NCBI GenBank assembly: GCA_937871295.1
Contig: CALMRE010000214.1
Coordinates: 1 to 55,810, forward strand
Reading direction: 5' to 3'
DNA length: 55,810 nt
From: an uncultured bacterium
Lineage (GTDB): Bacteria; UBP6; UBA1177; JAKLFG01
The position numbers were made by a program, and so were the translations under genes. Position 1 is the first letter of the stretch, and each line of letters begins with the position of its first letter. Shown here piece by piece: positions 7,779 through 19,587 of the stretch. The notes below the pieces were generated by a model. The model was not told the DNA's origin and did no database searches. It saw only the letters and a program-made list of their open reading frames with translations.

Positions 7779-9082
7779 TACTCGTCCATGACCGACAGGG
7801 AACAGCCGCCCGATTCGCGTACTTCGTAGCGCGGCTCGTCGCCCTCCTTCACCTTGCTGTAGAAGGTGCCCGACTCGCTTGAGTAGCCGAAGAGCGCGAC
7901 GGTGGTGAAGGGTTCGACCGGATCGTTGGAGTAGAACTTGACGATACCCTTCTTGGCGCCTTCCTCGTAGGGTTTGAAGAACACGGTGACCGCCGATATC
8001 TGGCCCGGTTCGAGCAGGAACTCTTCGGGGAGCACGATGAAATTCGGGTCATCCGATACGATGCGGCCTTCAAGCAGACGGGTGCCGATGTTCTCGACGT
8101 TGAATTCCCAGTAGTCCTCGTCGCCCGGCACGGTGTCGAGGAACTGGTGCGCCCGCCGTTCGATGAAGATCGCGGGGAATTCGAACTGCACCGTCTGCGA
8201 GTTGAATATCCACGTTTCGTCCTCTCTCACCAGCGGTATCGGTATCGGTATCGGGAATTCCAGTTCGAACAGCGGTATCTTGATGGTCAGGGTAACGGTC
8301 AGGATCAGATCGGTTTCATAGTAGACCAGCGACTCGTAGTGCGCCTCTATGATGAGGGTCGTGCCGACCAGCGGCGGCTCGATGACCAGATACTGATTGT
8401 CGGAGAATATCGACCGCTGCGCCTTCTCATCCAGAGCGATGCGCGAACCGAACATCTCGATGTACATGATGCCGTCGAGATCGAAACTGAGGTGTATCAT
8501 CGAGGCGATGTTGCCGATGATCGGGATGCTGATGGGAACGCCGATGATGTCCTGCAGGGTGCCGTCCCAGAGATGGAAACTCTGGATGCTGTCCTCGAGC
8601 GACACCGGATTCTCGTCGTTGCCGTCGAGCAGGAACGGGGTGAAATTCTTTTCGTCGAAGAAGCGCAGGTCGAAGTTGAGATATTCGCTGATCTCCTGCG
8701 GCGTCCCGTCGCCCAGCGGCCATTCCAGTTTGTAGAGCGCCTCCATCTCGATACCGTAGTTCATCAGCGCGTGGCCGCCGTCCTCGGTCCCTTCGTAGGA
8801 AAGTTTCACCGATTCGGGCCACTGTGCAACGCCTTTGCCCTTCAGTTCCATCTCCGATTTCGCGCCGCCCCAGAGGTTTATCTTTATCTGGAAAGGGCTC
8901 CCGCCGGGGACCCAGTCGCCGGTGCCGACATTGAATTCTTCGAGCAGGACATCTTCGTGGAAGAAGGTTATCTCTTCCGATTTCTGCTCGTCGTAGACCT
9001 TGAAGCCGTCGCCATCCTCGACGATGACCGCACCGAGCAGGAGCGGCGTCAGAAGACCCACGGTCAGGATGATCTTTTTCAT
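7778..9082 (-). CDS. Exported protein with C-terminal ASH-type Ig-like domain
   Basis: A 434-residue protein. The start at 9082 (MKKIILTVGLLTPLLLGAVIVEDGD) gives a good Sec signal and has GAGG five bases upstream; the open frame upstream overlaps another gene. There is no lipobox Cys. The first 290 residues are beta-rich and unrecognised, with hydrophobic segments such as 'IIGVPISIPIIGNIASMIHL' and a Pro-Ile run (FPIPIPIP) encoded by a short tandem ggtatc repeat. Residues about 320-405 resemble an ASH/'abnormal spindle'-type Ig domain ('NIGTRLLEGRIVSDDPNF', 'FYSNDPVEPFTTVALFG'), like the domains in the last gene of the operon. The gene begins 14 bp after the 942-residue lipoprotein stop. Confidence 0.75.
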   Translation of the reverse strand: MKKIILTVGLLTPLLLGAVIVEDGDGFKVYDEQKSEEITFFHEDVLLEEFNVGTGDWVPGGSPFQIKINLWGGAKSEMELKGKGVAQWPESVKLSYEGTEDGGHALMNYGIEMEALYKLEWPLGDGTPQEISEYLNFDLRFFDEKNFTPFLLDGNDENPVSLEDSIQSFHLWDGTLQDIIGVPISIPIIGNIASMIHLSFDLDGIMYIEMFGSRIALDEKAQRSIFSDNQYLVIEPPLVGTTLIIEAHYESLVYYETDLILTVTLTIKIPLFELEFPIPIPIPLVREDETWIFNSQTVQFEFPAIFIERRAHQFLDTVPGDEDYWEFNVENIGTRLLEGRIVSDDPNFIVLPEEFLLEPGQISAVTVFFKPYEEGAKKGIVKFYSNDPVEPFTTVALFGYSSESGTFYSKVKEGDEPRYEVRESGGCSLSVMDE

Positions 9083-9096
9083 GGCCTCATACCTCA

Positions 9097-11925
9097 TTAA
9101 TTGGCATCCATCGCGCACCGGAACCCGATCATGAGCGAATTGTTCTGCGGGTTGACGCCGCGCCGGTAACTGGGCCGGATAAGGTGACGGGTGCTCGCCC
9201 AACTCCCGCCGCGCACGGTCCGCTGATCCCCGACCGGCGTGGGAACGCCGCCTTCGGTGAGATCGGAATAATAATAGAAACGGGTGGCCACCCACTCTTC
9301 GACATTGCCCGACATATCGTGGATGCCGTACGGCGACATGCCCGGTTTCGAGGTGAAATTGGGGTAGACCGCGCCGTTGAAGTAGCCTACCGGCGTCAGA
9401 TTGGGCGCCGGGTACATGAGTTCGAGTATCGCCGGATCTATCTTCTCTTTCTCCAGTTTGCTCGGTTCGTACGGGTCGCCGCTGTTGCGGAAATTGGCGC
9501 GGAATTGTGTCGAGGCGGCGTTGAAGACCTCCTCGTCGCCCCACGGGAACTCGTTGCATTCGGCGTTGTTGGCGATACACCCCGCGTCGGCGGCGTTGCA
9601 GACGCAGTCGCCGGTGGCGCGCGCGGCGAACTCCCACTCCTCCTCGGTCGGCAGGCGACGGCCCGCCCATTTGCAGTAGGCGTTGGCGGCGTACCAGCAG
9701 ACGCCGGTGAGCGGATAGTTGTCCTTGTCCCCCTTCGCGTAGACCGGCTGGTCCCAGACATCGAGATAGTGATCGTCGCCGAAACATTTCTCTATGCCGC
9801 GCGAGGCGTATTGACGCAGCCACTCCTTGTTCTCGGGGTCGTTGAGGAAGTGCTTGTACTGCGCGACCGAGACTTCGTATTTGTCCAGATAAAAACTGTT
9901 CTGCATCGTTACCCGGTGACGCGGCTTCTCCGATTCGTAGGCCTGCGAACCGAACCAACCGTCGTCGCCGTCGGAGCCCACCGAGAAATTCAGGCCGGTC
10001 GCGGAGATCATCACCATACAGCCGGGAATGTCGCCGCCGGCGTTGGTGCACAGACAGTTCCCCGTCGTGCAGACCGGGACCTCGGTCGGATAGAGAATGG
10101 TATCGTCGTCGTTGCCGAGTTCCTCGTCCTCTTCGTTGAAATAGTAGATGTCCTGCGCGGTGTCATGATTGAACACCGCATCGGTGAATTCGAAGACCGG
10201 CGCATCCATCCCTTTGAAACGACGAACGATATCCATCGGCGCCAACTGGCCGTAGACGAGATTCGAGACCTTTTGCAACTGGGTGATGAAACTGGCGCTC
10301 CCGGTCTTCTGCTGGATATCGGACAGGAATGAGGAGCTCGAGACCGTGCGGCCGATAAACGCGTTCTGGAAGACCTCCATGATCTTCTCGAACAGATCGC
10401 GCTTGTACTGGAGCGCCTCGAACGAAGAGCGCCGCTCCTTCATGAAGTCGTTGACCCGCAGGCCGAGTCCGTGAGCCCGGATACTGCGCGCGATCACGTA
10501 AGCCGGATGCTGAGCCAGCGGTTTCCCCGATATCTGGTCGTAGTTGAGCAGTACCGTTTTGAAATTATCGCTGATATCGCCCGACAACTGCACCATCGGC
10601 AGGACCACTTGGGTGAAATAGGTCGCCCAGAGCGCGTCGAAGGCGCGCGGCTCGAGTTCGGCCAGATCGGGACCGGGCAGATAGCCGACAAGAAAGCCCT
10701 GATCGATATCCTCCTTCTTATATTTGAGGGGGGTCTTTTCGGTGACCGGCTCGAAATCGTAGTAGGTGTTGATCTCGGCATTCAGGGTGTTCGACTGATC
10801 GTCGGCCAGTACGTTCTCCCGGAACAGTTCATCCTGTTCGTTGACGTAGCGCTGGACCAGATAACGCAGTTTGGGGGACACATAGTTGCGCGGCGGCACG
10901 ATGAGCGCCGGGTCGGCCTCCTTGTCGATCCCCGGGTCCGATATCTCGCCCGGAAGCGACGCCTCGATCGGCATGGCATCGACGAAGTAGAAGACCCAGC
11001 GCGGCATATTGTTGTAGGCCTTCACCTCGGGACCGTTCTCGTTGTAGTATTTGATGTAGACATTGTCGACCTCCTCCTCTTGCGGCTGGAGTATCTCCTT
11101 GTAGACGACATGGTAGAAGGTCTCGGTGAGGTCGTCCTCGTTGACCATGCCGTTGGGGGCCAGAGCGGTCGCGGGGTTCTGCTCCTTGCCGAGTTCATTG
11201 AACAGTTCATTGACCGCGGCGGCGACGACGTTCTGGATGTCGATGTCGCCCGAAACGATGATGGCGGGCGACATGATGGTCATCTTATCTTCGAGCATAC
11301 GGGTCAGGTAATCGATCGTCGTCAGATTCCGTATCCGCTCAAGGAGTGCGGCGTTGAAGAACGGGTCGACCGTCGCGAGGAGCGCCGGCTGGAGGAAAAC
11401 GAGCGCCACCGCCGTTTCACGCACCGAGAACTCGATGTTGGTGCGCCGGAAGTAGCCTTCGCCGTTGGTCGGAAAGATGGTCAGGAAGATCGGCGTATTC
11501 CGGTTCTCCTCCTCATAGTTGGTCTCGAGGACCAGCAGAGATGTGCCGACCGCGTTGAGCCGCAGCCAGAAGGTGCCGTTGACCGGATCGACGCTCTGGC
11601 GGAAGTTGTCTTTCCCGTAGAGCACCCGCAGGTTCTTGTACGGCAGGATGAAATCGTCCGGCAGACTCACCCGGCCGTTGTAGAACATCTTGGTGGTGGT
11701 GTAGGTCAGGCCGGCGAACTCCTCCTGCTCCTCCAGCGGGTTTTTCGGTTCCCGCAGGTTCTGGATACAGCGACCCTCAAAGCACCGCTGGCCCAGATCG
11801 CAGTCCTCGAAAGTGGCGCAGGTGATGCCGAAATGCGACTCCTTCGGCTGACAGGAGCCGACGAAAAAGGTCGCGGCGATCATCACCGCAAGCGCGCCGA
11901 AAAGAAGCAGTAGCCCGTTGCGCAT
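9097..11925 (-). CDS. Large lipoprotein with C-terminal FGE-sulfatase (SUMF1) domain
   Basis: A 942-residue lipoprotein (FVGSC lipobox, C25) whose mature N-terminus is a small Cys knot ('CATFEDCDLGQRCFEGRC', EGF/Dickkopf-like spacing). About residues 60-640 are an unrecognised, mostly helical and beta mixed region with several hydrophobic stretches. Residues about 650-940 are an FGE-type domain: 'FYLDKYEVSVAQYKHF', 'NAYCKWAGRRLPTEEEWEFAARA', 'GNVEEWVATRFYYY', 'VRGGSW' and 'IGFRCAMD'. An extra Cys-rich insertion ('CVCNAADAGC') sits inside the domain. As in its neighbour, the catalytic Cys pair after RGGS is missing (RGGSWASTRHLIRPSY), so sulfatase activation is unlikely. It follows the SH3-like protein gene by 3 bp. 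Confidence 0.85.
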   Translation of the reverse strand: MRNGLLLLFGALAVMIAATFFVGSCQPKESHFGITCATFEDCDLGQRCFEGRCIQNLREPKNPLEEQEEFAGLTYTTTKMFYNGRVSLPDDFILPYKNLRVLYGKDNFRQSVDPVNGTFWLRLNAVGTSLLVLETNYEEENRNTPIFLTIFPTNGEGYFRRTNIEFSVRETAVALVFLQPALLATVDPFFNAALLERIRNLTTIDYLTRMLEDKMTIMSPAIIVSGDIDIQNVVAAAVNELFNELGKEQNPATALAPNGMVNEDDLTETFYHVVYKEILQPQEEEVDNVYIKYYNENGPEVKAYNNMPRWVFYFVDAMPIEASLPGEISDPGIDKEADPALIVPPRNYVSPKLRYLVQRYVNEQDELFRENVLADDQSNTLNAEINTYYDFEPVTEKTPLKYKKEDIDQGFLVGYLPGPDLAELEPRAFDALWATYFTQVVLPMVQLSGDISDNFKTVLLNYDQISGKPLAQHPAYVIARSIRAHGLGLRVNDFMKERRSSFEALQYKRDLFEKIMEVFQNAFIGRTVSSSSFLSDIQQKTGSASFITQLQKVSNLVYGQLAPMDIVRRFKGMDAPVFEFTDAVFNHDTAQDIYYFNEEDEELGNDDDTILYPTEVPVCTTGNCLCTNAGGDIPGCMVMISATGLNFSVGSDGDDGWFGSQAYESEKPRHRVTMQNSFYLDKYEVSVAQYKHFLNDPENKEWLRQYASRGIEKCFGDDHYLDVWDQPVYAKGDKDNYPLTGVCWYAANAYCKWAGRRLPTEEEWEFAARATGDCVCNAADAGCIANNAECNEFPWGDEEVFNAASTQFRANFRNSGDPYEPSKLEKEKIDPAILELMYPAPNLTPVGYFNGAVYPNFTSKPGMSPYGIHDMSGNVEEWVATRFYYYSDLTEGGVPTPVGDQRTVRGGSWASTRHLIRPSYRRGVNPQNNSLMIGFRCAMDAN

Positions 11926-11928
11926 GGC

Positions 11929-12930
11929 TTATTCCCAAATATTGAACATCACTTTTATCCGGCCGCCGAACGACCAGAAGTCGCGTTCTATCTTCTCGCC
12001 GCTCGCCGTCTTGCCGGCACCGGCCGCATAGAGGAATTCGAAACCGCCGCCGATATAGACCGGGTCGGAGACACGCACCACATGCTCAAGCGCTCCCGAG
12101 AAATAACCGCCGTTGAAGACGATGGTGTCGGGCCGCGTACCGGTACCCTTGTAAAGCGGTATCTCGGGCATGCGGAAGTAGCCGCCCGACACCGACGCGA
12201 CCGTACGCGACCGCTTGCTTTCCAGATACGGGATATGGGCGCGGATCACGCCGCCGACACCGGCGTACAGGACATCGGCGTCGACCGAGATCGCCTTGAA
12301 TTCGACGCCGGGGATGAAGTACTCATGCACGCCGTAAAAGGCACCGAGGCTGTAATTGCCGAGCACCGAATAGTTCTTGAGTTCCGGCGAATAGGAAAGA
12401 CCGACCGAAAGATCGAGGAATATACGGTAAAGCACATAGTCGGTGAAGGAAACGGCATCGCGCTCCACCCACCCTTCCTTGGTCAGGAACTCCACCTTTA
12501 TCCAGTCGCCCTGTTCGTCAAGCACCACCAGTTCGTCACCCTTGAACAGTTCGAACATCTTGCGCGCATCGAGCGAATTCTCGGCGTAGAGATAGGTCGG
12601 CCGCTTCACATTGACGATGTCGGGATCTTCGTATTCGTAGACCTCTTCACCGCGCTTTTCGAGCGCGAACTCATCCTTGGGTTTTTCGACGAACTCATCC
12701 TTGCGTACGGGTTCTTCGTCCTCCCCGTCCCCTTCCTCCGTCGCCTCCTCATCCTCCTCGTCGCGTCCGCCGGAATCCTCTTCGTCCTCCTCCTCTTCCG
12801 CATCGTCATACACGACGCCGAAAAGTGACGGCAGGTCGCTTGCGGGCGCCGAAGCGGCGATGAGAGAGGAAGAACAAAGGAACGACAATAGAAGGACAAA
12901 AGAAAAGGCACACAGCGGAAGTGTTCTCAC
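11929..12930 (-). CDS. Exported protein with acidic linker and SH3-like domain
   Basis: A 333-residue protein. I prefer the GTG at 12930 over the ATG at 12966: it has AGGAG six bases upstream and begins a good signal peptide (VRTLPLCAFSFVLLLSFLC...), and the ATG would sit on the promoter's -10 box. After cleavage comes a very acidic Glu/Asp linker (about residues 45-90). About 105-165 resembles a bacterial SH3 fold ('LFKGDELVVLDEQGDWIKVE', 'EGWVERDAVSF'). The C-terminal 165 residues are a beta-rich region ending in 'GGRIKVMFNIW' that could be a small outer-membrane barrel. First gene of a five-gene operon; it might link murein, via SH3, to the outer membrane. Confidence 0.75.
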   Translation of the reverse strand: MRTLPLCAFSFVLLLSFLCSSSLIAASAPASDLPSLFGVVYDDAEEEEDEEDSGGRDEEDEEATEEGDGEDEEPVRKDEFVEKPKDEFALEKRGEEVYEYEDPDIVNVKRPTYLYAENSLDARKMFELFKGDELVVLDEQGDWIKVEFLTKEGWVERDAVSFTDYVLYRIFLDLSVGLSYSPELKNYSVLGNYSLGAFYGVHEYFIPGVEFKAISVDADVLYAGVGGVIRAHIPYLESKRSRTVASVSGGYFRMPEIPLYKGTGTRPDTIVFNGGYFSGALEHVVRVSDPVYIGGGFEFLYAAGAGKTASGEKIERDFWSFGGRIKVMFNIWE

Positions 12931-12964
12931 GGGCGGCTCCTGTTGCAACTCTTTTCGAAAAGCC

Positions 12965-12992
12965 ATTGTATCGAAACCGGCACCGAAATCAA
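12965..12992 (-). promoter_or_regulatory. Promoter of the exported-protein operon
   Basis: Minus strand TTGATT (12992-12987), 16-bp spacer, TACAAT (12970-12965). A 6-bp inverted repeat, CCGAAA/TTTCGG (12983-12988 and 12996-13001), straddles the -35 box and could be an operator. It lies 18 bp after the gyrA stop; I see no terminator between them. Confidence 0.7.
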
Positions 12993-13010
12993 TCCTTTCG
13001 GTCGCTTTTT

Positions 13011-15527
13011 TTACTGGCCTTCGCCGCCGTTGTCTTCGGCCGCGTCGTCCTCGGCCTCGTCGTCGGACCTGCTTCCGTCCGCCGGCTCGACGATCTTGGT
13101 CACGCTCACGACCTTTTCCCCTTCGGCGACGCGGAAGAGCCGCACCCCCTTGGTATTGCGGCCGATGACGCTGATGCCCGACACCGGGATGCGTATCGCC
13201 TGCCCGTTGGTGGTGATAAGCATCGCCTCGTCGGTGTCGTTCACCTTGAGGACGCCCACCACGAAACCGTTCTCCGCGGAGGTCTTTATCGTGATGATCC
13301 CCTTGCCGCCGCGCGACTGGACACGGTAATCCTCGACCGGGGTCCGTTTGCCGATACCGCGATCGGTGACCGATAGGAGCGTCTTGTCGAGTTCGACCAC
13401 CTCCATGGTCATCACTTCGTCCTTTTTCTCGAGCAGCATACCGCGTACTCCGGTCGCCGCCCGGCCCATGGAGCGGACCTGCGTTTCGGGGAAGCGGATC
13501 GAAAGACCGTTGCGCGAGGCGAGAATGATCTCGTTGGAACCGTTGGTTATGGCCACGCCGATCAGTTCGTCGCCCTCGTTCATGTTGATCGCCTTCTTGC
13601 CGTTCGAGCGCTGGATGGCGAACTCCATGAGATCGGTCTTCTTCACCGTGCCGCGCTTTGTGGCCATGAAAACGAAATGGTCGGGCATGAACTCGCGGAT
13701 CGGCAGTATCTCCATGACATGCTCGTCCTTTTCGACCTGCACCATGTTGATGATCGGTTTGCCGCGACTGCCGCGTCCCGCCTCGGGCAACTGATAGACC
13801 TTCACCCAGTAGACCTTGCCGTAACTGGTGAAGATCATCAGGAGCGTGTGATTGCTCGTGATGAAGATGTCGCGGACGAAGTCGTTCTCCTTCGGGTTTA
13901 TCGCGTTTATCCCCTTCCCGCCCCGTTTCTGTTTGCGGTACTGGGTCAGCGGCGTCCGCTTGATATAATTCTCGGTGGTAAGCGTCACCACCATCTCCTC
14001 GTCGGGGATGAGATCTTCTATGTCGATATCACCGGCCTCGTCGACGATCTCGGTCCGCCGCTCGTCGCCGTAGCGCTCCATGATCTCCTTGAGTTCGCTT
14101 TTGATGACCGAAAGGAGCGTCTTTTCGTTGGCGAGGATCTCGTTATACCACTTGATCTTCTTGTGCAGCTCATCAAGTTCGGCCTGTATCTTCTCGCGTT
14201 CGAGCCCGGTGAGCCGCGACAGTTTCATGTCGAGGATGGCCGACGCCTGTATCTTCGAGAAGGCGAACTTCTTCATGAGCGCTTCCCGCGCCTCGTCGGT
14301 CGAAGGCGACTTGCGGATGACCTCGATCACCTTGTCGATGACGTCGAGCGCCTTTTTGAGGCCCTCGAGGATATGAGCGCGCTTCTCGGCCTCCTCCAGT
14401 TCGAACTTGGTGCGGCGGGTCACCACATCGCGCCGGTGCATCAGGAAGTAGTTGAGCACATCGCGCAGGTTGAGCGTTCGCGGCACGCCGTTGCAGATGG
14501 CGAGCATGTTGATGCCGAAACTGGTCTGGAGATTGGTCATCTTATACAACTGGTTGAGTATGATCTCGGCGATGGCGTCCTTTTTAAGTTCGATGACCAT
14601 GCGAATGCCGCGACGGTCCGATTCATCGCGGATGTCGTGTATCCCCTCTATCTTCTTGTCCTTGACCAGTTCCGCTATCTGGATGATGGTCTGCGCCTTG
14701 TTGACCTGATAGGGCAGTTCGTGGACGATGATCTTGGGACGATCGCCCGCCTTTTCGCTCTCCTCTATGGTCACGCGCGAACGCATCCGGACGATGCCGC
14801 GGCCCGTTTCATAGGCCTGTCGGATGCCGCCGCGGCCGAGTATGAGACCCGCGGTCGGGAAATCGGGACCTTTGATGAAGTTCATCAGGTCGGTGATGCC
14901 CGCTTCGGGATGGTCGATGAAATAGAGAAGCGCCTTGATAACTTCGGTCAGATTGTGCGGCGGGATATTCGACGCCATGCCGACCGCGATACCGGAGGAG
15001 CCGTTGATGAGCAGTTGCGGGATGCGCGCCGGCAGGACCTCGGGTTCGCGGAGAGAGCCGTCGTAGTTGTCGAGCATCCGGACCGTATCCTTGTCGATAT
15101 CGGCCAGCAGTTCGCCGGCGATACGGGCCATGCGCGCCTCGGTATACCGCATCGCGGCCGCTTCGTCGCCGTCTATCGAACCGAAGTTCCCCTGCCCGTC
15201 GACCAGCGGGTAGCGCATCGAGAAATCCTGCGCCATACGGACCAGCGTCTGGTAGATCGCCGCGTCGCCGTGCGGATGATATTTACCCATGACATCGCCG
15301 ACGATGCGCGCCGATTTCTTGTAGGGCGCGGTGTAGGTCGAGCCGAGTTCCTTCATCGCGAACAGCAGGCGGCGGTGGACCGGCTTGAGACCGTCGCGCA
15401 CATCGGGCAGGGACCGGCCGACGATGACGCTCATCGCGTAATCGATATAGGAGGTCTTCATCTGCTGTTCGATGCTGACCGGCTTTATCTTCTCGTTGAT
15501 GTTGTTGATGTTGGTCTGTTCTACCAT
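13011..15527 (-). CDS. gyrA: DNA gyrase subunit A
   Basis: An 838-residue topoisomerase II A subunit. The catalytic tyrosine is Y128 in '[11 protein letters not shown]'. The quinolone-resistance region reads '[20 protein letters not shown]' (81-100), with Ala and Gln at the positions of E. coli Ser83 and Asp87. The C-terminal beta-pinwheel carries a GyrA-box (KQKRGGKGI), which identifies gyrase rather than topoisomerase IV. The protein ends in an acidic tail, as in many gyrases. ATG 15527 lies 15 bp after gyrB with GGAGAG upstream, so the two are co-transcribed. With GyrB it introduces negative supercoils using ATP. Confidence 0.97.
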   Translation of the reverse strand: MVEQTNINNINEKIKPVSIEQQMKTSYIDYAMSVIVGRSLPDVRDGLKPVHRRLLFAMKELGSTYTAPYKKSARIVGDVMGKYHPHGDAAIYQTLVRMAQDFSMRYPLVDGQGNFGSIDGDEAAAMRYTEARMARIAGELLADIDKDTVRMLDNYDGSLREPEVLPARIPQLLINGSSGIAVGMASNIPPHNLTEVIKALLYFIDHPEAGITDLMNFIKGPDFPTAGLILGRGGIRQAYETGRGIVRMRSRVTIEESEKAGDRPKIIVHELPYQVNKAQTIIQIAELVKDKKIEGIHDIRDESDRRGIRMVIELKKDAIAEIILNQLYKMTNLQTSFGINMLAICNGVPRTLNLRDVLNYFLMHRRDVVTRRTKFELEEAEKRAHILEGLKKALDVIDKVIEVIRKSPSTDEAREALMKKFAFSKIQASAILDMKLSRLTGLEREKIQAELDELHKKIKWYNEILANEKTLLSVIKSELKEIMERYGDERRTEIVDEAGDIDIEDLIPDEEMVVTLTTENYIKRTPLTQYRKQKRGGKGINAINPKENDFVRDIFITSNHTLLMIFTSYGKVYWVKVYQLPEAGRGSRGKPIINMVQVEKDEHVMEILPIREFMPDHFVFMATKRGTVKKTDLMEFAIQRSNGKKAINMNEGDELIGVAITNGSNEIILASRNGLSIRFPETQVRSMGRAATGVRGMLLEKKDEVMTMEVVELDKTLLSVTDRGIGKRTPVEDYRVQSRGGKGIITIKTSAENGFVVGVLKVNDTDEAMLITTNGQAIRIPVSGISVIGRNTKGVRLFRVAEGEKVVSVTKIVEPADGSRSDDEAEDDAAEDNGGEGQ

Positions 15528-15542
15528 GTATGTCTCTCCATC

Positions 15543-18068
<2,526 letters not shown>

Positions 18069-18098
18069 CTTTTCGCCGCAAAAAACTGATTAAATCTA

Positions 18099-18112
18099 CC
18101 TGTGATTACAGG
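18099..18112. promoter_or_regulatory. Perfect palindrome upstream of gyrB
   Basis: CCTGTGATTACAGG: 5-bp perfect arms with a 4-bp centre, 31 bp upstream of the gyrB -35 box. It could be a regulator site or chance. Nothing else besides A/T tracts is seen in the 184-bp gap 18012-18195. Confidence 0.35.
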
Positions 18113-18195
18113 ATGTTGCCTCATCGAATAAAAAAAATATAAAAAACGGGCATTATCACGTCTAACTTTCTGTTTTTCTAGGGGTATTCCAGACG

Positions 18196-19587
18196 CTATT
18201 TTTCCTCTTCCCGGAGACCGAAAAAGAAGGAGGTGACGAATTCGACCGTTTCGGCCGTTTTTTCTCTAGTGAATACGGAAGTTTCATCGCCGTATCGACG
18301 GTAAAGGAACAAGGCGTCGCGGAAATTGGCGAGACGATCGGTGTGGAGGGCATAACGAAGGGCGCGGCCGAACGGCGAAGAGCTCCCCGCTTCCTGCTCA
18401 TACCGTGAGACCGCCGCGATCATCGCTCCCGACAATAGACCGCTCGCCTCGCGGTAGGAATAGTCGCCCCGCGCGATAAGATAGTACACCACGGCAACAT
18501 CGCGCAGCCAGCGATCCTGTTCGACGAGATATATCTTCTCCCCTTTGATGCGGAACGGTATATTGTGGCGCGGATCGCACCCTTCCATCAGCGAAAGGGC
18601 GCGATTGTGCACGAACGGTTCGAAAAGATCGTCGCGGTGCGGCGCGAACATCGCCTGCCGTTCGTCGAAAAGCGCGCACCGTTGGTTATTATCATCGTCC
18701 GATAATGCGCCGTTCATACGCCGCCACCCGTCCGCATCGTCGGTCGCGATGAATTCCATATCGGGAAGCCGCGCGATATTATCCAGAGAGAAACGGCCCA
18801 TGAGACGAACGATATTTCCTACCGCGTCGCGTTCCCGGTGACGATCCTGCGCTTTTTTGGGAAGCGGCACCAGCGGCGCCAGTTTATCGGAGTAGGCCGG
18901 TTCGGCCGGCAGGAAGGTCCGGTCGCCGGCGGTAAAAAAGGCGAAAAAGGCCAGATAGGGCAGCAGTATCCCCTCCTTCCATAACGCATGGTACCGCTCG
19001 TACTGGGCCCTGAAAAAAGGATCCGCTGCGGCGGCCGGTCCGCTGCTGCTGGAGAAGAACAGCGCGAGCGACCGGTAAACCAGCCACGAATCGCGGCGCG
19101 AACCGCTCCGTCCTTCGGCGTACAGCGAAACCACCTGATCGAGGATGAAGAAGAAGCGCTCCGAGAGCTCCCCGGTCGAGAGCGTTCCGGAACGGGCGAA
19201 CAGATCGACCTCCTGCGGTACCCGTTTGATGCCGTTGATGACAAGAAATGCTATCTCGTCGCGGAACTGCTCCGCCGGAGCGCTCGAAGGGGCGCCGTTG
19301 ACCAGTTCGACGAGCGTCAGGAGGGCCGGCAGGAACTGTTCGGCGCGCAGGTAGTACCAGTAACGGTAGGCGGCGCTTGCCGGGGTATCGGGGAAACGGT
19401 CGAGATAATCGCCTAATGCGCCGGCGTCCGACACGAGTGCTTCCGCCACCTCGGCCGAAAAACATTCGGCCGCTTCGATGATATGAAATCCCGCGGGCAG
19501 TACGGCCGAAGCGGCGCAATGCGGCGCCGCGGCGGCAAGAAACGGCGAACAGAACAAGAAAAGTATCGCGGCGAGAAGGTACCGCAT
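18196..19587 (-). CDS. Exported protein of unknown function
   Basis: A 463-residue protein with a Sec signal peptide (MRYLLAAILFLFCSPFLAAAAP). The mature protein is largely alpha-helical by composition and contains several aromatic-rich helices ('ASAAYRYWYYLRAEQFLPAL', 'EGILLPYLAFFAFFTAGDR'). I do not recognise a family; the repeated helix pattern leaves a solenoid possible. The ATG directly follows the TAA of the Cys-rich lipoprotein gene (no gap), so it is translationally coupled and probably works with it. A T-rich stretch but no solid terminator hairpin follows the stop. Confidence 0.7.
   Translation of the reverse strand: MRYLLAAILFLFCSPFLAAAAPHCAASAVLPAGFHIIEAAECFSAEVAEALVSDAGALGDYLDRFPDTPASAAYRYWYYLRAEQFLPALLTLVELVNGAPSSAPAEQFRDEIAFLVINGIKRVPQEVDLFARSGTLSTGELSERFFFILDQVVSLYAEGRSGSRRDSWLVYRSLALFFSSSSGPAAAADPFFRAQYERYHALWKEGILLPYLAFFAFFTAGDRTFLPAEPAYSDKLAPLVPLPKKAQDRHRERDAVGNIVRLMGRFSLDNIARLPDMEFIATDDADGWRRMNGALSDDDNNQRCALFDERQAMFAPHRDDLFEPFVHNRALSLMEGCDPRHNIPFRIKGEKIYLVEQDRWLRDVAVVYYLIARGDYSYREASGLLSGAMIAAVSRYEQEAGSSSPFGRALRYALHTDRLANFRDALFLYRRYGDETSVFTREKTAETVEFVTSFFFGLREEEK

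Noticed and set aside
8230-8250. Short tandem ggtatc repeat as a possible regulatory or phase-variable repeat
   Set aside because: It is in frame and simply encodes a Pro-Ile run; length changes would keep the frame.
6482-11925. Sulfatase-activating formylglycine-generating enzymes
   Set aside because: Neither domain has the catalytic Cys pair after RGGS, and no sulfatase gene is in the window.
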